Below are positions 28,454-38,600 of a stretch of 64,000 nucleotides of DNA, piece by piece; position 1 is the stretch's first letter, and every line of letters starts with the position of its first letter. The notes below the pieces were generated by a model. It was not told the DNA's origin, did not search any database, and worked only from the letters and a program-made list of their open reading frames with translations. The stretch comes from Ancylomarina euxina (lineage in GTDB: Bacteria; Bacteroidota; Bacteroidia; Bacteroidales; Marinifilaceae): assembly GCF_003863355.1 (NCBI RefSeq), contig NZ_QQWG01000002.1:310001-374000 (forward strand), read 5' to 3'. The translations under genes were made by a program, and so were the position numbers.

Positions 28454-28662
28454 AGTGCTTTATTTAGGACTAGTCAAGTTATATTTGACTAAGTTTTTGC
28501 TCTTGGATAATTACGCTAATTTTTAGTGAAATTTAATGATAATCTCCTACAATCGGTTCTAAATTAAAAAAAGAAGAATTTTTAGAGCAATTAAAATTTG
28601 AAACTTATTTTAAGGAATAAATCCTTAAAAAAGGCTTAATTTGTGTATAAAACCTGAATAAT

Positions 28663-29484
28663 ATGAATGAATGTTCTCAATATAAATATATACACAATAG
28701 TAAGCTTAGAGATACTCATAAATTCAAAGATGAGTTTTTCCGAAATGGATTATCTCTTTATGAAGTGATCCGGGTTGTTAATTCGAAACCCGTATTTCTA
28801 AAAGAACATCTGACTCGTTTGGAAAGTTCATCTAAGAAGGTGGGACAATTTGTATGGTTGAATTACATTGAACTTGTTGAAAAAATTAAGCTTCTCATAT
28901 GTTCGAATGGGGTTGAAGAAGGAAATATCAAAATTGTATTTAATATTCATGAGAACAATCGCAATTTTTACTGCTATTTCGTACATCATACATACCCGAC
29001 TAAGCAAGAATATCAAGAGGGTGTCAGCACAATAGTATATAATGCTGAACGTCGTAATCCTAATGCTAAAGTATATAATCATAAGCTTCGTACTTACACC
29101 AATACAGTAATAGAAAGTCCTGATGTTTTTGAAGTGATTTTAATGGATAATCGGGGTAATATCACCGAAGGTAGTCGGTCTAATCTATTTTTTATTAAAG
29201 ACAATATGCTCGTAACAGCCCCTGATAATCAAGTGCTGAATGGTATTGTACGTGCTAAAATAATTGAGATATGTGAAAGAGTGGGGGTACCTGTTTTAAA
29301 AGAAACAATTACATTCTCTAGCCTTTCTAAATACGATTCCGCATTTTTGACCGGAACTTCACCACAAATACTTCCCATTCGAAATATCAATGCCTTATCT
29401 TTTGATGTCAATCATCATTTACTTAAGTTCCTTTTAAAATCATATCGAGGTGAGTTGGCTGATTATATACAGCAACAAACATAG
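28663..29484 (+). CDS. Aminotransferase class IV (branched-chain / aminodeoxychorismate lyase-like)
   Basis: This 273-residue fold-type IV PLP enzyme has GLSLYEVIRVVNSKPVFLKE and HLTRLESSSKK near the N-terminus. It continues with VYNHKLRTYTNTVI holding the PLP lysine, then DNRGNITEGSRSNLFFI, VLNGIVRAKIIEI and FLTGTSPQILPI. It could be a branched-chain or D-amino acid aminotransferase or 4-amino-4-deoxychorismate lyase; the sequence does not decide. It is followed 6 bases later by the convergent end of a sensor kinase gene. Confidence 0.85.
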   Translation: MNECSQYKYIHNSKLRDTHKFKDEFFRNGLSLYEVIRVVNSKPVFLKEHLTRLESSSKKVGQFVWLNYIELVEKIKLLICSNGVEEGNIKIVFNIHENNRNFYCYFVHHTYPTKQEYQEGVSTIVYNAERRNPNAKVYNHKLRTYTNTVIESPDVFEVILMDNRGNITEGSRSNLFFIKDNMLVTAPDNQVLNGIVRAKIIEICERVGVPVLKETITFSSLSKYDSAFLTGTSPQILPIRNINALSFDVNHHLLKFLLKSYRGELADYIQQQT

Positions 29485-29490
29485 GAGAAT

Positions 29491-32400
29491 CTAATTATCT
29501 ACTTTTTGGAAAGGCAAGCCTATTTCAACTTTGGTTCCTACAGCATTTTGAGTTTCATCGTATAAATCGAAAACCTTATAATCGTATTTGAGTAGATTAT
29601 TATTCATTTTATTCAGTAAGGAAATTCTTTCTTGAATAATTTTCATGGTCTTTTCGTGAGATGACTTACGACTTTCAGCGTCAAATTCTTTCGATTTTGA
29701 ACGACCGATGCCATTGTCCTCAATCGTACATCGAATATATTGACTGTCTTCTAAATCAAAATTGATAAGTATTAAACCATCTCCCTTACAGGTTGATAAA
29801 CCAAATCGAATGGCACTTTCAATAAATGGCTGTATCAACATAGGAGGTATGTGATAATTGTAGGCGTTTATTTCTTTGCTTAATGCGATTTCAAAAATAA
29901 AATGATTCATGAATCGCATTTGCTCTAGCTTCACATAGTGCTTTAAATAGGCAATTTCGTCTGAAAGGCTAATGTAATCTTTATCTGCATTATTAATGTT
30001 TTTACGGAGAACCGTAGAGAAATCAGATAGATAATCCAGTGCGTTTTCAGTTTCTTGTTCAAGAATATACCCTTGAATCGAGTTAAGTGCATTGAAGATG
30101 AAATGTGGGTCCAATTGATTTTGAAGCGTTTTCATTTTGAGTCCTAAAATACTCATGTTTATCTCATTTCTTTTTTCTTCTTCTTTTCGAATCTTATGGG
30201 CGTAAACTCGCATACCTGCAATTATAAGCCCCACTAAAGCGGCAAATATAAGAGCGTAAAACCAAGGCTTATTCCACCATGGGTAAGCTATAGATACATG
30301 GATTGAGAAAGGAACGGTATGTGCTTTATTTAGATGTTTTCCCTGAATACTGAGGATGAAATCTCCACAAGGAAGGTTGGAATAAACCGCTTGAGTATTT
30401 GAGCTCCAATCAGACCATTCTTTATCAAAGCCTTTTAATTGATAACGATATTCATTCTCGCCTGAATTTAAGCAATTTTGAAAACCATAAGAGAATGTTA
30501 GGTAATTCTGATCGTGTGACAGGTTTAAAGGACCAATAATTTTATTGGTCCAGTGGCAAACTTTTGATGGTTCACGTAGCCAATCTTTATTGTAAATCTG
30601 TAAGTTTTTAAGGCTTAGAGAGCAGGTGTTTTCTTCGAGCTGATCAACCATCGAGTTTGAAATCTTAAGCAGCTGAGTATTAGTTTTTACCCAAATATTT
30701 TGATCATTATCAGCTATTGAATTCTTACCACTTCGATCGTAATATCCCTTTTTTTGATCCCAAAAGCGATATCGAATTGTAGAATCAGATAACCAGAATT
30801 GGTAATCGAAACGATAAACACCTTCGTTTGTTCCACACCATAAATAACCATCGTCTATATACTGAAAGCCTTGAATTGAAGTTCCTGTAAGTCCTAGGCT
30901 TTGGTCGATGACACCTAAAGTATGAAGCTCATTATCTTTATACCTTAATCTATAAATACGGCCATTATTGCCACCAGCAATCATATTACCATCTGGTAGT
31001 ATCAGAAAGTCATTGATGATATTATGAATCTTAGAGTTCTCTTTCGTAAATTGTTCAATTCGATTTGATTCATATCTGAATAGCCCGACTTGTTTCGTAG
31101 AGAACCAAATTTCGTTTTTGTTCGATGTAATTTTACTTACTTCAATTTCAGTAGATTCTGTTATTATATGGCTAAAGATTTGATGTTGATAGTTCTCCCC
31201 TGAAAAAACAATAAATTCATTGTTCCATATGCAACAAAGCTCATTATTATCAGTGAATTCGAAATTCTCGGCTGGACTTATGCCCAGAAAATTTATTTCG
31301 TCATTTTTCAAATTGAGAGTATAAAATCCCATATTCGTTGCCAACCATAGTTTAGAGTCGCCATTATTTAATATATCATAGATATGAATTTTTTGTTCGC
31401 AAACTGCTGTTTTATAGCCTTTAATAATGGTGCATAGTTTTGAAGTTGGAATTCGTTTCTGAACTTTATTTTCTTTAAAATAGATAATTTCATTATTGGT
31501 TGCAATATAGATATAGCCATTCTTATCAGTCTCAATATCTACGATAGTTAAATCTTCCAAATGAAAATAGGATGCATCAAAGTATTGAAACATTGAATTC
31601 TGGAAATGTAATATACCCCTATTTCTGGTTCCCAGCCAAATATTATTTTCACCCTTATTTACGAAAATTGATTGTACAAAAACATCCTCAATATTATTTG
31701 AAGTAGAGAAGTCCTCAATTTGGTTATCAAAGACTCTCAATACTCTTCGGTGTTCGATACCTGCTATAAAATACCGTACCAGATAGAATTTTTCATCTTT
31801 AGCCTGACTAACCTGAATGATTTCACATTCAATTTCACCATCCTCGTGATTTCGAATTTTAAATGCTTCATTATTAAGAGCAAGATCATTTTTAAGTTGA
31901 GAAGTGTTAAATTGATTGAAGGCAATTATTGGAAGGTAGTCGTCTCTTTTTAAAAAATCCAGTTGGTTTTTTATAAAATTGCATTCAAAAATCTTTTGAA
32001 ATTTATCTGAAATAGCGAGTAGCTTATTGTTATTATTAACGAAGCCTGTAATGTTTATTGTATTATTGGTTTCCAGTGGTGTTAATTCAAGTTTCTCTTT
32101 ATTAGCAATAGAGACTTTATAAACACCTTCCTTTGTTCCAAGTAGAAGTTTATTTAGCATTTTATTGAAATAAACCGTTTGAATACCATTTTTTAGGCCT
32201 AAGTCTTCATGACTATAAATTCTAATTGTGTATCCATCATAATAACAAAGACCTAGATTGGCAACTGTTAGCCAAAGATTTGTATCACTATCTTCGCAAA
32301 TTGATAGGATTCTTTCACCATATAGTTCTTGTAATTCCTTACGGATAATTATTTTTCCTCCGTCAAATTCAAAAAAACCAGCATCTGTAGCTATCCAAAC

Positions 32401-32562
32401 AATATTACGCGAATCGCAAAAGATTTGATGTATATTATCACTAGGTAAACCGTCGTTAAGTGTAAATGTAGATTGAAAACGGCTTGATGCTCCTGATATA
32501 TAGGTGCTAAGCAGTATCAATAAAATGACACTTATATGTTTGGTTAAAATTTTTCTAAGCAT
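29491..32562 (-). CDS. Two-component-regulator-propeller sensor histidine kinase (LytS/His_kinase family)
   Basis: I start at MLRKILTKHISVILLILLSTYISG, a signal peptide; the open frame runs 17 codons further (32613). About 700 residues form periplasmic Reg_prop beta-propellers (LNDGLPSDNIHQIFCDSRN, IWLGTRNRGILHF, GYLWCGTNEGVYRF) and a Y_Y_Y domain (YRYQLKGFDKEWSDWS). Then come one membrane helix (YALIFAALVGLIIAGMRVYA), a short coiled coil, and the His_kinase domain with LDPHFIFNALNSIQGYIL (phospho-acceptor His) and DNGIGRSKS. Such kinases usually pair with LytTR response regulators; none is adjacent, so it is an orphan here. Confidence 0.9.
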   Translation of the reverse strand: MLRKILTKHISVILLILLSTYISGASSRFQSTFTLNDGLPSDNIHQIFCDSRNIVWIATDAGFFEFDGGKIIIRKELQELYGERILSICEDSDTNLWLTVANLGLCYYDGYTIRIYSHEDLGLKNGIQTVYFNKMLNKLLLGTKEGVYKVSIANKEKLELTPLETNNTINITGFVNNNNKLLAISDKFQKIFECNFIKNQLDFLKRDDYLPIIAFNQFNTSQLKNDLALNNEAFKIRNHEDGEIECEIIQVSQAKDEKFYLVRYFIAGIEHRRVLRVFDNQIEDFSTSNNIEDVFVQSIFVNKGENNIWLGTRNRGILHFQNSMFQYFDASYFHLEDLTIVDIETDKNGYIYIATNNEIIYFKENKVQKRIPTSKLCTIIKGYKTAVCEQKIHIYDILNNGDSKLWLATNMGFYTLNLKNDEINFLGISPAENFEFTDNNELCCIWNNEFIVFSGENYQHQIFSHIITESTEIEVSKITSNKNEIWFSTKQVGLFRYESNRIEQFTKENSKIHNIINDFLILPDGNMIAGGNNGRIYRLRYKDNELHTLGVIDQSLGLTGTSIQGFQYIDDGYLWCGTNEGVYRFDYQFWLSDSTIRYRFWDQKKGYYDRSGKNSIADNDQNIWVKTNTQLLKISNSMVDQLEENTCSLSLKNLQIYNKDWLREPSKVCHWTNKIIGPLNLSHDQNYLTFSYGFQNCLNSGENEYRYQLKGFDKEWSDWSSNTQAVYSNLPCGDFILSIQGKHLNKAHTVPFSIHVSIAYPWWNKPWFYALIFAALVGLIIAGMRVYAHKIRKEEEKRNEINMSILGLKMKTLQNQLDPHFIFNALNSIQGYILEQETENALDYLSDFSTVLRKNINNADKDYISLSDEIAYLKHYVKLEQMRFMNHFIFEIALSKEINAYNYHIPPMLIQPFIESAIRFGLSTCKGDGLILINFDLEDSQYIRCTIEDNGIGRSKSKEFDAESRKSSHEKTMKIIQERISLLNKMNNNLLKYDYKVFDLYDETQNAVGTKVEIGLPFQKVDN

Positions 32563-32757
32563 TCTACAATAATAATAAATATGCTTTAATAATTTAACTG
32601 TCAAGTTTGTCAAATTTTATTTCTGGTTATATTGTATGAATTACAAGCCTGTTAAATTTTTGATTTTGGGCTGTTTTTTTTTGTGGAAATAACATTGAAA
32701 GTGTGTTGTTTAAACTGATATTGTTTAGTTTTGGATGTTTGTTTAAATATTAAAAAT

Positions 32758-33315
32758 ATGAAAGCTGAATTAAATACTGAAAATATAGCTCAAGCAGAAG
32801 CGTCTTTTGCTTCTAATATCAATTTCACTTTAACGGTTCTTCCTCGAATAAAACTTATTTATGCCATAAAAAAGGAACTCAAGGCTTATCACGATTTAAA
32901 ATGGTCTTTTGAGTTCGATCATGTTAATATTAATCAGAATAGGATTATTGTTGAGTATTTGCCTTTGGTTAAGAGAGAACTGGCTTTGTTTTATGAAATA
33001 CCATTGGTTCAAAAATTTGAACTTCGTAGTTTTTTAGGTCATTCTTCAGTTCATTTTATCGATATCTATAATTTTCTACTTGATAATGATTGTATTAAAG
33101 AAAATCAGTTTACAATACATGCAGAATATCGAAAAATACCTCATTTTATATTAAATTTGAATGTTAAAAGGTATCAACTACCAGTTTTGAATCATTATTC
33201 GAGTATAAAACAAGATTTAATAAATCCAATTGATGATCTCGTACTTGAAGAACTTAAAAGGAATTTCGATCTTTTTAACCCCATATTCAAATTTATAATT
33301 GATAACTTCCGTTAA
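32758..33315 (+). CDS. Hypothetical protein of about 185 residues
   Basis: The start is set at the ATG at 32758 (MKAELNTENIAQAEASF); an upstream in-frame Met at 32731 would add 9 residues. The protein is soluble, rich in aromatic and charged residues, mixed alpha/beta, with no signal peptide, membrane segment or Cys cluster. I do not recognise a family. It ends 23 bases before a sensor kinase gene in the same direction, so the two may be co-transcribed. Confidence 0.65.
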   Translation: MKAELNTENIAQAEASFASNINFTLTVLPRIKLIYAIKKELKAYHDLKWSFEFDHVNINQNRIIVEYLPLVKRELALFYEIPLVQKFELRSFLGHSSVHFIDIYNFLLDNDCIKENQFTIHAEYRKIPHFILNLNVKRYQLPVLNHYSSIKQDLINPIDDLVLEELKRNFDLFNPIFKFIIDNFR

Positions 33316-33338
33316 TCATCGATCTAAAATTTAATGCC

Positions 33339-35360
33339 TTGAAACAATTTAAACTTTTCAGACATTTTCAGAATATAAGTATTGGTAGAGCTTATCTTCT
33401 TCTTTTTTCTTCGCTATCCAGCCTTATTCTTATTATTGTAGGGTCCATATGGATTTATAATGAGTATTCAAAATTCAATAATGAATCGAACTCTCTTAGA
33501 GATAGATATATTGAGGAGCATAAGTCAAGATTGATTCAGAATACTAAGAAGTGTATTGACTATATTGAGTATAAAGAAAACCAATCTGAAGAACTCATTC
33601 GAGAGAATCTAAAGACCAATGTTGATCAGGCTTATGAGATTGCTTTATATATCTATAACAAAAACAAGAATACTTTATCAAAAGAAGCTATAAAACAGCG
33701 AATAAAAGAAGCGGTTTCTGCTTTTAAATTTAACTCCCATAAGAGATATATTTTTATAAATACGCTCGATGGTGTTGGGGTTCTCTACCCTAGAAATCCA
33801 AAATGGGAAGGCAAATCGTTGCTTAATTATAAGGATATCAATCAGAATCAGTTGGTAATGAATGAACTGAATCAATTGAGAGAGGCTGATGAGTGTTTTG
33901 TGAAGTATAAGGGATTAAAAAGTAAACCTAATAAGTTTAATGCCTATACAAAGATATCATATATCAAGAAATTTAAACCACTTAATTGGTACTTGGGGAG
34001 TTTTGCTTATGCTGATGATTTTTTAGAGTCGATTCAAGCTGATTGTATAGAGAGGATTAAAAATATGAAGGTAGATGAAGATAATTACTTCTTCATTTAT
34101 TCTAAAAATGGAACATGTCTTCTGCACAAAAATGATAAGTATATAGGTCGAAATTATAGAACTTTCGAAGACGATCATATTGAAATATCAAGGAAAATTT
34201 TGTTTGCCATAGGGGAAAAGAAAGAGCGATTTATAAGCTATAATTTAGCTAAAGGAGAAAAGGTGACTTACCTTTTTGATGTTCCCGAATGGAATTGGAT
34301 TTTAGGGTCTGGTTTTCATACAGATAGCCTTGAGGATGAGATCGCTTTAAGAAAGCTTGAGCTATATAATAGACTAGTTAACTATAGCCTGAGAGTTATT
34401 CTAGTAATTGTTTTGACTTTTGTAATGCTTTTTCTCGCTACCAGACTATTGTCATCGAAAATGAATAAGAGTATTGATTCGTTCAATGAGTTCTTTAAAA
34501 TGGCATCGACAGAATCTGTGAAAATTGATATTGAGAGACTTAATTTTTCTGATTTTAAGAATATGGCTTCTACCGTTAATGTGATGATAGATACCAGAGT
34601 TAAAAAGGAAAACGAGCTTGTGCAAGCTCGAGAACTTGCTGAGAAATCTGACAAACTTAAATCCGCATTCCTTTCGAACATGACTCATGAGATTAGAACG
34701 CCAATGAATGCTATTGTTGGCTTCTCTCAGCTCCTACAGCAAGATGGACTTAGTTCTGATTTCAGAAATGAGTTTATTGGTCATATCGTGAATAATAGCA
34801 ATTCTCTGTTAGCATTAATTAATGATATCATCGATTTCTCAATATTAGAGTCTGGACGGGTTAAAATTAGCTATTCAAACTTTAATCTAAAGAATATATT
34901 TATAGAACTGATAGATAAGTTTGAGCAGATTAGAAATAATAATGGGAAGTCGGAGTTAGCTCTTATTTTTCCAGATCCACTTAGACTGGAGCAAACACAT
35001 ATTTATTTTGATGCGGTAAGACTCAAGCAGATTCTGAATTATTTAATTGATAATGCATTGAAATTTACAAATGAAGGACAGATTGAAGTGGATTATAAAC
35101 ATGAGAAGAATGCGATGTTGTTTTGGGTAAAAGATACAGGTATTGGCATTCCTGTTGAAAAGCAAGCCTATATTTTTGATCGATTCAGACAAGGTGAGGA
35201 AAGTTACACAAGAAGGTATGGTGGAACAGGAATCGGTTTAAGTATCGCTAGACAAATTGTTCAACACCTAAACGGTGAAATTTGGTTAGAATCTGAGGCT
35301 GGTATGGGTAGTATTTTTTACTTTAAGATTCCTTTAGATCAAAGTAATTTTCAGAATTAG
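33339..35360 (+). CDS. Cache-domain sensor histidine kinase
   Basis: It starts with TTG at 33339, as no in-frame ATG precedes the first membrane helix. The 673 residues comprise a membrane segment at about 19-40 and an extracellular Cache region (HKRYIFINTLDGVGVLYP, then WYLGSFAYADDFL, and a second unit with NYFFIYSKNGTCLLH). A second membrane segment lies near 350-367. The kinase core has phospho-acceptor SNMTHEIRTPMNAIVGFSQL, N box DNALKFTNEGQ, G1 KDTGIGIP and G2 GGTGIGLSIARQI. There is no receiver domain or neighbouring regulator, so it is an orphan hybrid-free kinase. It lies immediately left of the integrated element. Confidence 0.9.
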   Translation: MKQFKLFRHFQNISIGRAYLLLFSSLSSLILIIVGSIWIYNEYSKFNNESNSLRDRYIEEHKSRLIQNTKKCIDYIEYKENQSEELIRENLKTNVDQAYEIALYIYNKNKNTLSKEAIKQRIKEAVSAFKFNSHKRYIFINTLDGVGVLYPRNPKWEGKSLLNYKDINQNQLVMNELNQLREADECFVKYKGLKSKPNKFNAYTKISYIKKFKPLNWYLGSFAYADDFLESIQADCIERIKNMKVDEDNYFFIYSKNGTCLLHKNDKYIGRNYRTFEDDHIEISRKILFAIGEKKERFISYNLAKGEKVTYLFDVPEWNWILGSGFHTDSLEDEIALRKLELYNRLVNYSLRVILVIVLTFVMLFLATRLLSSKMNKSIDSFNEFFKMASTESVKIDIERLNFSDFKNMASTVNVMIDTRVKKENELVQARELAEKSDKLKSAFLSNMTHEIRTPMNAIVGFSQLLQQDGLSSDFRNEFIGHIVNNSNSLLALINDIIDFSILESGRVKISYSNFNLKNIFIELIDKFEQIRNNNGKSELALIFPDPLRLEQTHIYFDAVRLKQILNYLIDNALKFTNEGQIEVDYKHEKNAMLFWVKDTGIGIPVEKQAYIFDRFRQGEESYTRRYGGTGIGLSIARQIVQHLNGEIWLESEAGMGSIFYFKIPLDQSNFQN

Positions 35361-35429
35361 ACCATCATGCACATGATATCCTTCTCACTATTTTGAGGAG
35401 GATTTTTTTTGTCACTTTATAAAAACAAA

Positions 35430-35464
35430 AAAAGAGAATAAAACCTATGTTTTATTCTCTTTTT
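35430..35464. terminator. Bidirectional terminator, probably the original tRNA-Arg terminator
   Basis: A perfect 15-bp stem (AAAAGAGAATAAAAC / GTTTTATTCTCTTTT, loop CTAT) carries A and T runs on both sides. It serves the kinase gene from the left. On the minus strand it directly abuts the att repeat. In the unoccupied chromosome it would therefore lie just after the tRNA-Arg 3' end. Confidence 0.75.
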
Positions 35465-35477
35465 GTGATCCAGCCAG
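35462..35477. other. att site (distal, attR)
   Basis: TTTGTGATCCAGCCAG is an exact 16-base copy of the sequence spanning the 3' end of tRNA-Arg at 59487-59502. It lies just after the bidirectional terminator and marks the far junction of the element. Confidence 0.85.
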
Positions 35478-35519
35478 TATTACCACTATGGCAGTAAAAT
35501 TAGGCTATGTGTAGTTGTA

Positions 35520-35537
35520 GGTATTGTGTGGGTACTG
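35520..35537 (+). repeat. Two GGGTAYTR-type repeats near attR (integrase arm-site candidates)
   Basis: GGTATTG (35520-35526) and GGGTACTG (35530-35537) lie about one helical turn apart and match the six repeats at the other end of the element (59310-59374). They are probably arm-type binding sites of the integrase. This 130-base end segment (35478-35607) holds no gene. Confidence 0.5.
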
Positions 35538-35607
35538 CAAATTTGATAAATCAAACTGTTTGCTAGTATATCACAACTTTAAAATTCTGCTTAAATGTCA
35601 TTTTGTT

Positions 35608-38600
35608 CTAATCAATAATAGCTCCATTTCTTTTAAGTTGGATTGCAAATTGTCTATCGAATCCTTTTGAACCTGAAAAAATCGTTCCAGTCTGATCAGG
35701 CATTAATTGGTAGGTGTCTATTATAATTTCATTATCAAAATTAAATAATGCGATTTGATGTTCTGTTATTATATATAAATTCAACTCGTCCTCATTTAAA
35801 TAGATATTCATTATTCTTTCTTGAACTCTATCACCCTTAATTTTTAATAATTCAATGTGATAAGTTTTTATAATCTCTTTCTTCTCAAAGTCAATTTTAT
35901 AGACCTCAGAAGAACTTTGAGCGTAAATGATTTTACCATCTTTTGAAAAGCAAAAATTTCTAATACCTGTAACTTCCTTTTCAAAAGTAAATTCTGATTT
36001 TAGGATATCGTAGAATCGAATTCGATTTTTGTTAGTAACAATAAAGATGTTGTTTTGTGGATGAAATTTGACTTTATGTTTATCTAAATTATTCTTTTTT
36101 GTAATGTATTCATGTTTAATTCGGTTATTATTTCTTAAATCCCAGATGCTATAAGCATTAAACTCTGAACAAGATAAATAATTCTCATCATGTGAAAGAG
36201 ATATACCATATGCTCCTTCAAAAGTCATTAATGAATTAATCTCTTCCTTTTTTTCAATGTCATAAGAGTAGACAATTGCATTATTGCATCCTAAGTGGAT
36301 TATTTTACTGTCATTTGAGAAAATAAATTCACCAGTCCAAAAATTCCTCCCATCTTCTTGAGCTTTTGGATTAATTTGTTCTGAAAGTTTATGGTTTATT
36401 ATTAATTCAAAATTCTCTGCATCGCGTATGCAGAGATATCCAAAACTTGAATGTGCAAAATATTTACCATTGGGAGAAAATTTAACGTGCCATCCATCAG
36501 CATTTATTCGTCTTATAACAGACATATTAGTTTGATCTAGGATTGTTATCCCGTGTGGAGAGCCTAGAGCTATCACGCCATTGCTTATATCAATACATTT
36601 GATATGTAATTTATGAAAATTAAAATCAGTAAGGTTAGAGTTAGAGAAGTCTGCTTCTATATGATTAGATGTTATTTTATTGTTATAAGAGTATGGAGAA
36701 CCAAAATTTCCACGTGATAAATCTGAATTACTAAATTTGGTGCCTTTAAATATTCCATATTTATAATCATCGACATTCCAACTAGAATCATGTTCTTTCT
36801 GGGGGATATTGAAATCGGGTATGTTTAGGTTTGATAGATCTTTATCAGCGAAATAATCTGCATTATTTTCAACTAACATTATTATAATATTCGTAGCAAT
36901 ATAACCTATTTCTGAAAATTTCTTATTTTTACATTCAGTAATAATATCGTTTAATTTCTGATTTGTTTGTACACTATTAATCGAAATCATATTTTTAACT
37001 AAGTCTAGTAACGCCTTGGAGATCAGTTTTTTGCCAAATGTTTCTTTAAGTTCACATAATTCAATTTTTTTGAAATTGCTTAATGGGTTTGCGTTTGATT
37101 TTTTGAAATATTCAGACCATTTTAAAGTATTTGAAATTTGATTCTTTTCATTACTTGATGTATTCCTCGCAAGTTTTGTGAAATCATCATCCAAAATGCC
37201 TAACTCTGCTGCGAACTTATAAGCTACAAAGAATTCTAAAAATGAGCGATGAGCAGGTTTGTAATCTCCTTCATCATTCCTAATGAGCATGGTTTGTCCC
37301 ATCATATCATATTGCCAATGATCGATATCCTTTTGTTCTTTAACCGACTCGTTAAATAATTCTCTAATACGATCAGGAAATAATCTATAGTTTATACTCA
37401 TTTTATCGGTTGATAGCATTTCCCAAGCAAGCTCACACATAAAATAAAGTTTATCAGGAATTGACGTAAATGTCCTCTCTTCTTTTATATCTTTAGTGAA
37501 CTTTTGTTTAATTGCGTATAGATATACTCTTGAAATATCAATTGCCTTTCCTTCTTCAATATCTTTTAACGATTCTAAAATTAATTCGGTCATAATAGGT
37601 CTACTTGCTAATTCAAGTAAAGCTTTATTTTTCATTATCTTTTTAATCGTCTTTGAGTTCGTGTAAAAGCTTAAAAGTTTTTTTATCTGTTTTTCATTGA
37701 ACTTTAATAATTCTAATACTTCAAATTGCGGTGTCTCTGCAATTAGGTGTTGGGTGGAAGCATTTAACTCTGCATTTAATAATTCCCGACCCTTTTTAGC
37801 CTCTGGGAAGTGTTCGTTTCTACATGTTAGAATTACTTTTGAATTTTCAGTTATTGTTCTTGCTAATTCCCAAAAGTTATTAATCATTTTTTGTGTGTCA
37901 ACTTTGTCCGCCATTTCATCGAAACCATCAAAAATAAGTAATAGTTTACCCATTTTATTTAGTTCTACAAAAGCATTATAGGTTGGTATTGGACTATCAT
38001 ACTTTTTAAAAAAGAATTCAGAGAATACACTTTCAATGTTAACTGCTTTTGCAAAATCACGTAATGGAATGACAATAGGGATTCTTGGACGGTTTATTCC
38101 TTTGTGCTTAGCTGACTTATACTGTTGAAGTTTTTTCCAAGCATAATGAATGGTAAACCATGTTTTCCCTGTACCAAATTCACCTAATACTGAAATGTGT
38201 TTTTTTGCTGGATCATCTATCCATTGATCGATGTATTTATCAATTGGATATTCATTTGTATCAAGTTTAAGCTTTTTTTCATTATCAAAAACTTCTTTTT
38301 TACAATATAGAGGAATGAAATTAGTATCAATTTTTGTTGATTTAACTTCATCTTCTAGCCAATCAAAGTATCCAGTAAAATTTATACTTTCATCTAAGAG
38401 TTCATCAATGGTATAGCAGAATATGTTTTTATGTTCACAATTTCCAGCTTTTTTGCGCACCGATTTATCAATTCTCTTAAATGTTATTGCCCAACCTTCA
38501 TCACATTTTTGCTTTTCAAGGTCTTGTCTTAATTTTTCGAAATGTGTTATATCTATTGGTTCAGCAACGCATAAAATTAATATTCTGTCATAGCCTCTTC

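Noticed and set aside
32731-32757. Upstream Met for the hypothetical gene before the Cache kinase
   Set aside because: The nine added residues are translated from an A+T-rich leader; the ATG at 32758 follows a typical A-rich Bacteroidota translation start context.
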